From Brachionus plicatilis (lineage: Eukaryota; Rotifera; Eurotatoria; Ploima; Brachionidae): a stretch of 64,000 nucleotides of DNA. A model generated the notes under the pieces. That model worked only from the letters and a program-made list of their open reading frames with translations. It was not told where the DNA came from and ran no database searches. Both the position numbers and the translations under genes were made by a program. Of the stretch, positions 48,604 through 60,800 are shown piece by piece (positions within the stretch are counted from its first letter, which is position 1; each line of letters starts with the position of its first letter). Where the stretch lies: contig QEOQ01000508.1 of NCBI GenBank assembly GCA_010279815.1, forward strand, positions 1,697,129 to 1,761,128, in the 5' to 3' direction.

Positions 48604-49984
48604 GTTTTTTCTTTCAAGTATATACAAATACTCAAACTATTAGGCTTAAGTATTCTTTCGAATTCTTAAATAAAATATATTTAATTTAACAGATTTAAAA
48701 TTTTAATCGCTGAATTTAGTCGATTATCAGTTTTTTTTTGAACAAATATTTAATTAATCTCAGTAGATATATGCCGATTTTTTTATTATATCGGCTAAAA
48801 ATTTATTTTAAAAAGAATATAAAAATTTAATTAAGAATTTTTTTTTTTTGCTGATTTTTGAATAAAAACTAAAATTTAATTTTGAATTTTTATTGAAATC
48901 TGATTTTTTTATCTAAAAATAAATTATTACTTTGAATAGGGATGATAACGTGCTTTGTCCATAAGATCTTTTCCAAAATGGGTCTTTTTTGTCTCAACCA
49001 CCGATTTTTTAATAATATCCTTAAAATTTTGTTTAAAATTTTTACACTTCAGATAAAAAAATAAAATAAAATTTCAAAATTTTTGTCAGAAATACTTAAT
49101 TGTATTCTACAAAACATCTATTATACATTATGAATACAGAAAAATACTCCTGGAATTCATCACAAATACTTACTCAGATAAATGATATTAGGGAAAAACT
49201 AGAACATTTGAAACAAAATTAGAGGGCTAAAAAATGTCATAAAAATTTAGATCATTTATTCAACTTCAAAACAGAGAACATTTCTAAAATAAATAAAAAA
49301 ACCTAAAACCCAAAATTTGGAAGTCACCACTAAAGTATAAATAAAAACCGTAGTTAACTTTTCAGTTATTTTTAGAAGAATTTTAGTTTAAATGGTTCAC
49401 ACAAAGGAAGCAAAAAAATGAGACATTTTATTTAACTTTAATAAAAAAATTAATTTTATTTCTAAATTTTGGTAAACTTATATTCTGTTATTTAATTTTA
49501 TTTAATAAATTTTTTTAAACCTAACAGTCTTTTAAAATTGTCAACATTTTAATTAAGATATATTTGAAAATAAAAATTAAACCTTAAAAATGGCTGATTT
49601 ATTTTTACTTTTTTAATTCAAATTTTTTTTCGAATTTTTATTTAAATTAAAAATTCATTGGATTTTGATAATATTTAAAATAAAAAAAATATTTCGATTG
49701 ATTCCTTAGAGTAAATATTTATTCACTCTTACCAATTCTTCAGATAATCTATCCTTGATAAAGCTTTTCAAAGCGTACCTTTTTAACATTAACTAGATTT
49801 GACTTTTTAACAAAATCAAAGTTAGAATTTAGAAAAATTTGAGTAGGCTTGTGGAAAAATTAATTAAAATATGTTTGCATCGGGAATCCAATATAGAAAA
49901 TAAATTTAGTTTTTTTTTTTTAATTTAAATCTTAATTTGATATAAATAAGCTTGCTATTTAAAATTCAATTTTATAATTCAAAA
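48604..49984. other. Intergenic, AT-rich
   Basis: A/T-rich spacer between two plus-strand genes. AATAAA at about 48669 may end the upstream gene. No other feature is supported. Confidence 0.5.
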
Positions 49985-52900
49985 ATGGAAGCAGACATTT
50001 TCCATAAGGTAAATGAGAAGTTTTTATCAAAACTAATATTTTTGCTCAAATTTATTATTTAATTATTTAATTCAACTTGTGTGTTTCAATCTTTTGATTC
50101 CGTTTCTAATAAATCTTTTTTTTAACCTGGCAGAGGGATGTTCTGATTTTTGCTTTTGTAATAATTTCGTTAAAATATAGTTAATTATCCTTTATTTTTC
50201 AAATAGTCAATTTTAATAGTCATTAATTTACCATATTTTGATTAAGTAATAAAGAAATTGAAAACGAAGGATGGTGGTTATTAAAACAATTTAAAAAGTT
50301 GATATTTAAATTTTTTTCCATAATTTACTCAATAAAAAATGGAATTTTTAATAATAATATTTTTGGTAAGAAAAATTATTGAAAATTTTGTGAATTTTTT
50401 GAAAAATCGCTATTATTTAAAATCGACTTTTAATTTTTTAAAAAAAGCAAATTTAATTATTCTAACACCAAATTGAAGTCTTTTTCATTTAAAAATGACT
50501 TAGAAATCCAAAATTTAATCTTTTTTTAAATGATAATTAGCTTTACGGAAGTAATAGAAGACATATTCCAGAAAGTTCTCGAAATTTGTATTCAAAGGAC
50601 TCATTTTTATTTGATTATGTAATTAATAACTGTTTAATAATGAGATTTTTAAAATTTTATACATACTAATATATTTTCAGGTTGACAAATCAAGATCACC
50701 ATTAACTGGACTTGACTTTTACACTCCTCCAGAGCCTTTGAACCGATCACCTATTTATTCGAGTGGTTCAAACAAGCAGCCTGGTTACAATTACCCCCTT
50801 TCAGATGCAGGCAATTTCAAAAGCGCAAGTTTGAGCAGTTTCTTGGAAGGAAAATCTCGCTTCAACCATCAAGAGACAAAATCACTTCCAATTTTCAGCA
50901 ACAATTTAATTAGAAAAGACATGATGAGACCAATTCACTACAAGAACAAAAGCCCATTAAACTCTGGACTAAAAGATAAAACAGAGTATCCCATGAAATT
51001 ACCAGATTTCGAAGATGAGCAGTTAAATAAAAGTGTATCAATTGAATCTGATCAGGAAGAAACTTTAAGAGAACCTCCAAAAATTGAGAAAGAAAAAAAT
51101 GGTTTAAAAAATGATTCTGCTTTTAGTATGATTGAAATGGAGAAATGTTCTCCAGCAAAATCAATTGATAAGTCAAAAAAAGAGAATGAACAATTGAATC
51201 AAAAGAATGAAGAAAAAAATAAAAAAAGAGAAAATGAAAACGAAAATGAGAAAAAAAAAGATGAACAAGAAGAAAAGGAAAAAAAAGAAAAAGAAGAAGA
51301 AAAAAACACCAAAAATAGCAAAAATAAGGAAAAAAGTCGAAATGTAATTGTAATAGTTCCATGTATATGTGTTTTTGTGTTGGTTTTTGCTGGATTATGC
51401 ATATCAATTCCCATGATTATAACTCTTAGTAATCAAAGTATTAAAAATTTAATAATTGTTTTCATAATTAGATTTTTAAAAAAAAATTTAATAAGAAATG
51501 TTCTAAATCAATTTTTAAGCAATTTCTAACATTTTTTCTAGATGATAGATTTTCTTTTTATAGATTGTCTAACTCCTTTGGTCAATATATTTTGTTTTTA
51601 ATATTTTTTAAAATTTGCAAAGAACAGATGATTTTGAAAACAATTTTTTTCTTATTCATTTACAACTTCAGTAGTTCTCGGTTTTAAGAAACTTCAATTT
51701 TAAATTTTATTCAAAGATTTTTTATCGATGCATTAAACTTAATTTTTAAAATTTGGCTAAAAAATTCGAAATTTTCAATTTGTTAATTTTGGTTATTAGT
51801 GTTATTTTTTTTAACTGTTGTTTTTAATTTTTGACTCAATTTTCTTAAAAAGTAGTAAACTATAATGTTGCCTATCTAAATTTTATAACAAAAAAAAAAA
51901 TTATAATAAATAGAAATTGACAAAAAGTTAATTTATGATAAACAGTTAAAAATAAATTGTAGGTTTATTGTAAAATGACCTTAAAGGGTGACTCTTTTTT
52001 TTGGTATTTAAAATTTAACCTAAGTAATGTGTAAAAATAGGTAAATGGGGTAAGGGCTATCCGGGCTAATAGCTCTAACTCTATTTCTAACCCTATGTCG
52101 GCTCTGTCCCATTAATTAACCCCTATCCTCCAAATTTCACCTTTACCGTCTTTTTTATCTTTTGATTTTCATTTTTTATAAAATTTAAAAAATTTGTGTT
52201 GATAAATTTTTAGATAATTTTTTTCTCGAATAAAATCTTAAATTATAATTTTTTACAATAAGGCAAAATTTTTTAAAATGTCTTAAATGTTATAAAGATG
52301 TGACAAATTTGTATAAAAAATGATAAAAATTGTTGGCTAATCGTTTTAGCACTTTTAAATAAAAAACAAACTAAATATTATTATTTTGAAAATATTATTT
52401 CTTGGTCAACCTTCTCAATTGAAATATCTAATGGGAAAGTTCAACGAGTTAAGGGGTAAATGAGATCATACGGTTTTATTTTGGCAAAATAGGGTGAACT
52501 CCCATTAACCCTTAGAATAGCCCCATTAGATATCTCGACTAACAATTTTTATTTCGAAATAATTTTTTTAAATAACATTCTTTAAATTGTTATTTATCTT
52601 AAGCTGAAAAAAGTTGGTCAATTGTAAACATTTTTATCATATTTTATTCAAATTTCTAATTAAAAATTTACCCTCTAGCTAAAATTGAAATCGGTAAAAA
52701 CTTAATTTTTTCTTAAGCTTTCACCCCTTTAGCACATTTAAATTTAATCTAACCGGATGACTAAAAAACAATCGATCTGAAAATTTCATAAAAAGAGAAT
52801 TTTTCAACCTGTAATTCAAAGTTTTATTCATTTAATGAGTGAAAATTTTTGTTTTTGAGAAAAAAAAATATTTTAATCAAAATTTATTTATAGTTGTGTT

Positions 52901-53678
52901 TATAGCTTCAATTATAACCGACAAATACTGCAGAGGTAAAAATTTGTATTAAAATATTGTGAACGTTTTACATTTTCTGAACCTTGCATTGCTTAAAAAT
53001 CCTAAAATTATTAATTTTTATTTTTTAAATAATTCTTTTAAAAAAAAAAGACAATTCTTCGATGGTACATACAATTATTATAACTGTCACAAAAACAGAT
53101 TATCAAGAATATTCAACTACAAAAACTGCAACAATTGTTGACATAAATAGAGAAGACACTACAGCAATTAATGTCATAATTAGGAATCTACAAGCTACGA
53201 CTGATAGAACATCAGAACATTCAACAATAGCAGCTTCAGAAGAATATACAGATTATTCAACAAAAACAACTTCATACACCAAATACAATGGCAATAAAAT
53301 TTAAATAAATGTAAATTTTTCGTAACCTTAAAAATTTAACTAAACCACTCTTGATTAAAAAAATTCAACTTCTTTTACAGAAAGAAATGCTTCGGACTCG
53401 CTTCTATTTTGATTAACTTGAATTATTTCTATTTTAATTCTTATAACTAGAAAGAAATACTTTGATTTTTTTAGAATAGACAAATTGATCAAACATAAAA
53501 TTTTGAAACTAAATTATTTATTTTTTTTGAAGTTAACGATTTCAATTCATCAATCATTAATACAGCTTATGTAAATATTAGTCATGCAGCAACATGGACC
53601 ACAAAAACAATCACGGACACAAATAATACAACTATAATAACTACTACGATATTTAAAGATATCAAAAATCTATCTTAA
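49985..53678 (+). CDS. Unrecognised membrane protein with Thr-rich C-terminal region and two candidate terminal exons
   Basis: I do not recognise this protein. Exon 1 (49985-50008) encodes MEADIFHK. Exon 2 (50681-51428) encodes a Pro/Ser-rich part (SRSPLTGLDFYTPPEPLNRS), then a Lys/Glu-rich charged run at about residues 177-227 and the start of a hydrophobic span (IVIVPCICVFVLVFAGLCIS). Exon 3 (52894-52935) completes it with VFIASIITDKYCR. Exon 4 (53051-53304) ends in a stop and gives a Thr-rich tail, 355 residues in all. An alternative exon at 53533-53678 also starts in phase 1 and ends in a stop, for 319 residues. Both tails have N-S-S and TTKT motifs. No signal peptide; the charged side suggests the N-terminus is cytoplasmic and the Thr-rich tail extracellular and O-glycosylated. 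The acceptor of exon 4 is A-rich and weak; exon 3 could instead begin at 52906. Confidence 0.6.
52421..52536. repeat. Short foldback J in intron 2 of the Thr-rich gene
   Basis: ATATCTAATGGG at 52424-52435 pairs exactly with CCCATTAGATAT at 52522-52533. Imperfect pairing continues inward through an AGTTAAGGGGT / ACCCTTAG region. A related GGGGTAAGGG and TTAACCCCTATCC pair occurs upstream at about 52046-52136, so a second diverged copy is likely. Confidence 0.55.
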
Positions 53679-53864
53679 AATGTCAAACATAGTGTTATTA
53701 AACAAATTTGGCATTTTGTACTCGAATACTAGAAAACCAACTTAATATTTGTTCCTAGACTTTTAGAATAAATAAAAATTAACATCCTTTACAATTATTT
53801 CTCGATTTTTTGAAAATAAATATATGCTTGGTGTTGATAATATTTATTAAAATTCATAGATAAA

Positions 53865-54590
53865 ATGAAATTCAGAGCTTTTATTTTTTTTATAATAATT
53901 GCAAATATAGGAGCAAAAATGGGTGAATTTAATTTTAAAATAGAAACTACTTGGAACAATGAAACGATAAACCATGAACCGGTTAAGTTTACTTTCGAGC
54001 CAGATGCAGATAGTGTTGGTCTAGTTATCAAAATTGATGCTCCATTCTTCAATGATCCTGCTAAACCATCTGAAAAGATAGGGGAATTTTTCAACTTGTG
54101 GGATTACGAGGTGGCTGAAGTTTTTTTTCTGAATGAAGAAGGAAAATATTTAGAACTAGAATTTGGTCCACATGGCCATTTTGTTTCCATTTTGTTCAAA
54201 GGACCTCAAGATGTAGTCAATAAAAGTCTTATTGTTGACTATCAAGCAGAGATTTCGGAGAACCGATGGTCGGGAATAGCAAAAATACCAGAAGCATATT
54301 TTCCAATAAATACCACGAAAATGAATGCATATGCCATTCATGGATCTGACAAAAATCGAGTTTATGAGAGCCTGTTCCCAACACCTAATGGAAAATATGC
54401 GCACCCTAATTTGTAAATATCTTGTCATAAGTACAATTTAATATTTCTAATTAAATGAAATTTTTTCATTTTTAGTCATCGATTGGAATATTTTAGAAAT
54501 GTAAATCTCATGACCCAGATCCCACAAAATTACAATCGTTTATTTGACAGTGACCTGTGGAACATCGATCAAAATGAATCCTTGAATTAG
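53865..54590 (+). CDS. C4orf33/UPF0462 family protein
   Basis: Two exons, 53865-54412 and 54476-54590 (phase 2, 63-bp intron), give 220 residues. The family, named after human C4orf33, has no established function. Matching blocks are FKIETTWNNE, NHEPVKF, IDAPFFNDPAKPSEK, LWDYEVAEVFFLNEEGKYLELEFGPHGH, RWSGIAKIPEAYFPINTTKMNAYAIHGS, RVYESLFPTPNG and across the splice PNFHRLEYFRN. The fold resembles bacterial carbohydrate-binding-like beta sandwiches. The first ATG adds MKFRAFIFFIIIANIGA, a convincing signal peptide absent from the vertebrate protein. The Met at residue 19 (53919) would give the standard intracellular start. The gene is followed 261 bp later by rotatin on the same strand. Confidence 0.9.
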
Positions 54591-54851
54591 AGATTTTTTT
54601 AAACTAATTATTTTTAATAAATTTTTTTACAAAAATTTTTATTTTTTATGAATAAATTAAAATAAACTATTGACCCTGAATTTTTTTAGGAAAACTGACT
54701 GTAAAAAATATGTGGCCCGATTAGGATTTTTGCCATAGAAACAACATTAAAAAACTTTAAGATATTTTTGCATCGGATTCATAATTTAAAATTCAAGTCC
54801 ATTTATGAGAATTAATTCAAAATCAAAAATTTTAATTTAAAAATTTTTCGA

Positions 54852-57800
54852 ATGGATTCAGTTATTATCGACTCATGCTCAATCAATGGCCAATCTGATC
54901 AGTCATCGGAACAATCCAGCTCATTAAACTTGATAATAAAGAAACTCGGCCACGAACTGGACGAAATTCGTGTCAGATCTTTGGACAATTTGATTTCAAA
55001 AATAGAAGCACATCTAATCTCTGAAGATGATCTTAGTCAGCATAAGCAGCTTTTTATAAAACTTTTCGATCTGTTCAATTTTGAGGAATTCGACCAACAT
55101 GAAAAAGTATTAAATTTGCTGATTCAACTAGTCGAAAAATCAAGATCAGCTACAAGGAATATTTTTGACATAAATGGATTGAATTTTTTGAACTCTCTTA
55201 AAAAAGAAAATTCAGATAATCAATCGATTCGATTGAAAATTGACGAACTTTTGGATTTGATGGGAAATTCAAGTATGGAATCAACTAAAATTTCGTCATC
55301 CTGCATGTCGCAGGCCGATTCCTTCAATTCAAATGATCTAGACACTCATTTAAGACACCTTCAAGCTCAAATGAATCAACATTATGACTCGTCTTCGCAT
55401 GATCAACCTTCTAGTGCAAGATCTCATAATAAGTTTGATGCATCCAGAAATTTTTCACATACTAGTGCTTCAAACAATTCCATTAATGACCAGTTTTACA
55501 CAAAGGTAAATATTTGATTTTAAATTTTAAATTTTTTGTATTAACTTTTAATGTTTAACTTTAATTTTTTTAAAAATTTTCCCTGATAGTTTAAATATAT
55601 AAAAATATTTAAAAAAAAATTTCAATGATTCTAATTTTTTTATACAAATAATTAATTTTTTTTAATGTTTATTGAATTGGACATTTTATATACAAAATGA
55701 ATATAAGATTAATGTTATATTAAACATTTGTCATCTAATTTAATAAAGAAATAGCTTAGAAGAAATACAAATGCTTTTAAAAAAATTAATTACATTACAA
55801 ATTAAAACTGACTTGTACGCATTTTGTTGTTCGACTGTTCTTCAACTATTCCACTTAATATAAAGGAAGAGTTGAAGAAGAGGAAGAGTCAAGGAATAGT
55901 CGAGGAAAAGAAATGTACAAGTTAGTTTTAAATTGTACTGTAACTTGCTGCTTACTTTTATTGTAAGGAAGTTTAACCTAAAATTTGATGCAATTTTGTT
56001 ATTTTTTAAAAAATTATTCTTCTGTTTATCAAATTGTAAAGATTTGAAATTGATTTAATTTATTACGGTTTTATTTATGAATTAGTGCCATTAACTTAAA
56101 ACTTTTATGAGTTCATCTTTTGTCTATAAAGCCTTTAAAATCAAGCATGTATCTTTATTTAACAATAAGTTCAATTTATGTTTTCTTTTTGATTACCAAA
56201 CTTAATGTTACTTTAATGAATTTAATCCAAACTTGTTTAAAGTATTGGTTTCAACAACTGATAAAGGTAAGCTTTTCCAGCCCTTGATTGTCCTGTTTGA
56301 AAATAATCAAGGGGTGTTTGTTTTCTGACAATTTTTTATTCAATCTTTTTAAAATGTTGATTTTCTTATAGTATTGAATCAACCTCTCTTTCTTCTTAAG
56401 ATACCACCAATTTATTAAAATGAGTGTTCAAAAAAGAATGCATAAAAGACAAAATATGCTCTTATTAAGCGAATTTAACCAAATTTTGTAGATTTAATTT
56501 TTTAATAGAGTTTGATAATTATTTTATTAACAGAAAGAGGCGATCTGCGACATCTTTAACTGAAGATGACACCTGCCCTCAAATTTTTATTTAGATAATA
56601 TTTATTTTAAATGCTTATATGAAAGAGCGATTAAAATAGACTCTCAATCATTATTTTGTGTATAAAAGTTAAAAATGTATTAAAAAAACACACTAAAAAT
56701 TCAATTTGAATAACTTTAAAAAAATTGAGTATGCATTTACTTTTTCTTATATCTACCGAAAGAAAGCCTAATTAATTTGAAATTTTTAACTCTAATTTAT
56801 TAATCATTTTTCTTTATTTAAATCATTTGACTTGACTTTTTTGAAATTAAAATGGTACTAAAAAAGAGTGAAAAATAATCAAGCCTAAAAGTCGAAGATC
56901 ATCAAAAATTCAAAATTTAATTTAATCTATTTGAAAAATTAAAGTATTAAGGCTTTCTATTTTAGATTAAAATCATTCTCAAATTCAATGAATGTTAAAT
57001 GAATTTAAAAAAAAAGTTTATAGTCAAGTCTAATGATTTTAACTTTATGACTTTTGAACAACTCTGATTCTTATTGATAAAAATTGCGATGATTTAAATC
57101 TTATGAGTTGGTTACCATTATTTTCGTAAAATATAAAATTCTAGAAACAAAGATAACTTATTAAAAATGTTTAAATGCTTATTTTAATCGTTTTTATCTC
57201 TCTTTAAAATAAAGTATTAAATATATCTATACTATGAAATATCTAAGGAACAAAAAACAATTTTCCGATTGAGAAATTTTATTAATAAACATTTAATTTG
57301 TTTAATTTTTTTAAAAAATTTTAATTTTTTTTATTGCTTATTCCAGAACAAAAATTTTGACTAATTGTTTTTTTTTGATAGAATAAATTAATGCTTAACT
57401 CGGATTCTGATCAAGTTTCACAAAATATAACTCATTCTTCGGTCTTTTCCTCTCGATCGAGAATCAATCAGCAAAGTTTCAGCATCAATTCAAACGCATT
57501 GAGTATTAATACCCGTAATTTTTTCCAAAATCATCAGGAGGAATACAAGGAAAATTGTGATAAAAGCACCTTTTATTGGCTACCATTGACTCAAATGGAC
57601 ATTCAATTTTTGAAAACAGCTGAAAAGTAATCATAAAAATTAAACAGTCAGAATTTTAAGATAAATTTTTTTTAGCTCCTTAAAAAGTAATGATCCAAAG
57701 AAAATTAAGAGCTACTGCATTTTTCTTCAAACTATTGTTTTCAATGACTTTCCAGCCGAAATATTCCTGCAGCGTTCAACAATTTTGAAAATTTTAATAG

Positions 57801-60800
57801 ATTTAACTGTAAAATTTACCAATAATCAAGAATCAGATGAAGAAATTTCTCTTCTAAAATGTTTAATTACATGCTTTAGTTATTACCTGAGCAAATTAAT
57901 AAAAAGAATCCGCTACGTAAAAGACCCAGCGACATTTTGTTTTAAAGATTTCTATTCAAATGGCTACGACTACTTTTCCAAGTCGATAATATTGAATTAT
58001 GGCAAAAAACAAGACACTTCTAGATCAATAAATTGCAACACAAGTCTATACTCGGTAGAGTCGGACACAACAAGCACCATATCGAGCATAAAATCATCGG
58101 CCAGGTCTTCTGCTCAATCAACAGCAACAATTAAATCAAAAAATAATTCAAAATTTAAATCATCAATATCTCAGCCAAGTTTGAAAAAAAATCAAAGTGT
58201 TAAATCATCAAAAAATGATGCCACTAGATACAGCCTTGACGAGTCCAAAACTCCACAATTTGAAGAGGAATTCCAGGACATCCAGCAGTCAATAGAATCT
58301 TTTCTAGCCGAAACAAATAACGAAAACTATGAGACAGATATCAACAATATGTCCACGATTCGGAGGGAGCAAGAATGGCCCGTGTATTCATTCTGCTTCC
58401 GGCTTATAGATACTTTGCTGGACAATTTGAATTTGATTATGGTCAAAAATAATAAAAATCAAAAATTGGACACTTGTTTGCTGCCATTAATCTGTGAGAC
58501 CTTAAATGTAAGCATTGAAATTTTGAATGAGACTAAATTGGAATGGACAGGATTGAATATTAATGAAACTTTGGCCAATTTATTTGGCAAAATAAATTTT
58601 AATATTAGATTTTTGATTAATAAAATCGAATCTGTTTCAAGTGAAGCCTATTTGAATATAAAAAATAAATTATTGTACGTTTTTTTGGTACATTGTCTGG
58701 CTAAAATAATAAATCTTATTTATTCAAGTGAAGAAGTAAAATATTTTAAAAAAATTAGAAAAAAAAATATTCTTTTATATTTTTAGACTAGTATTCTTAT
58801 TCCTGGAGAATTGGCGGAAACAATATTTATAATTCTCAACGATATTTGCTTGCTTGATTCATTCAAATCGCTGTCTCATGTGTTTCCCACTCTACTGATC
58901 AACTTGGACAAGAATTTGTACGACGTTTACATCCTTTCGAATGAAATTTGTGACTCTATGAAATGTGCTTGTGAATTTTTACAAAATTTTAGTCAACATT
59001 CTAAACAGGATCTTGTGCAGTTGGCCAAAAAGTCTTTAAACTTCATGGATTATCATGTTTGTGTAGAATTGTCAGCAAAAATAGTAGAATTTGCTTCCGC
59101 TACGTAAGCAGAAATTAAAAATGACACTATGAAAATTTTTTTAATTATTTTTTCAAGAATGAGTATGGACAAGGAAGCTGAGGCATTCAAAGCCGATATT
59201 GAATACTTGGTTACTGGGTGCATGATGAGCAAAAATGACTTAATTCGTATTGAAACATATTCAGCCATTTATCGAATTATTAATGTAATTTAAAAATTTT
59301 TAATAAAATTTTATTTAAGATAAAAATTAAATTTGTTCTTAAAAAAGGATTCTATAAACGTTCAAGTTGCTACAGAAATAAATTCAAAGCGATACAAAAA
59401 TATTAATTTTTTACTTTTAAACAAAGTATTTTACCACTACATAACATTTGGATTGTTTGACAAAAGCAATCAAGTTAAAAAATCGTGCGAAAAAATTCTT
59501 TTGCATCTTCTTCAATGTGAACTTTTGGTTCCCGAAAGTTTCCGGTTAAAACTAACTCAGCTAATAGTGATTTATATGCCGTATATTCAGGTAAATTTTG
59601 AATTAATATTTTTAGATCTAAAAATCTTGTTTAAAATATCTTTAGTGTTTTGCGAGTCAAATCGAAACATTAGGTCAATGTATTTTAAAAATGTCAGATG
59701 ATTTACTCACTCCGACAATCAATTCGAGCCAAAGCAAGCAAACTGAAGAGTCACTAAAGCTTTTTTTAAGTCCAGCTATTGAAAGACTTAGGTGTTCAAT
59801 GCGATATCTTTTTTCGAAAGATAAAAAGTAAATAGATATAAAATTTTTTATTAATCTTTTAATAATTTTTTCTGCCTTCTTTTTTTGCGTTATTATTATT
59901 TTTTCTATTTTTTCAAAGAAATTTAATTTTATGGTAAAAAATATATATGAATTCTTTTTTTTTATTTCTCTTTAAAAAAATATTAAGCTGATGAAAAGAA
60001 ATTCTTCTCCTAAAATAGAAAAAAATTAATTAAGAAAAAATTAACTATTACGCTTGAATTAACCTTGTCGATTCTACATAAAATGCATACTTTTTTTAAG
60101 TTCAAAGATCAAATCTAAAGATACTTAATTTCACAGATTTTGTTGAGGAATAAAAAATTTAAAATTAAAAATAAATGAATTTACAATAGATTTAAAATTG
60201 AATTTCATTTAATAAAATAATAATAAAAGCTAATATTCTACGGTCAATTTAGTTTAAATAAATTAATAAAGCAGAACGACTAACGAAGTTCAGCTATAGT
60301 AGACTTTTAATTTAATTTTATATATAATATATCCATAAATTTTTTTAATTTAGCTTGTACTAAAATCAAGTTTAATTAATCTGTTTGATTTTTTATTAAT
60401 TTTGTTATATTAAAAATTTCTTTTAATTTTAATCGAAAAAAAGATTTAATAAATTTTTCAAATTTTTTCTGAATTTTATAGCGTGAAAAATATGTTTTTC
60501 ACGTTTTATTTGAATTTTTTTCCAAATTTTCTTCATCTTTTGGAATGATTTATTTATCATTATTTATGAAGGTTTTATCAAGGGTTTTGGATAATTTTTT
60601 CTTTATAATAGAAAATTTTGAAAAAAATAATTAATTGTAAATCTCTTTGTATTTTAAGAATTGATATCTAAAAAACAGTCTGGTAATTAGAAGTTAGCAA
60701 AAATTTACAGAATGCATATTCTAGTTGAAGCAACTTTTTCATGTACTGAATTCATTGATCTGATAGCAATATTCGTAATCGATGTTCGTAGCTAAAATAA

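Noticed and set aside
51123..51414. Phe/Ser-rich minus-strand frames
   Set aside because: Antisense of the Lys/Glu-rich region of the membrane protein.
60482..60503. Small palindrome CGTGAAAAA-TATG-TTTTTCACG in rotatin intron 7
   Set aside because: Nine-bp arms made mostly of A/T are expected by chance in this composition.
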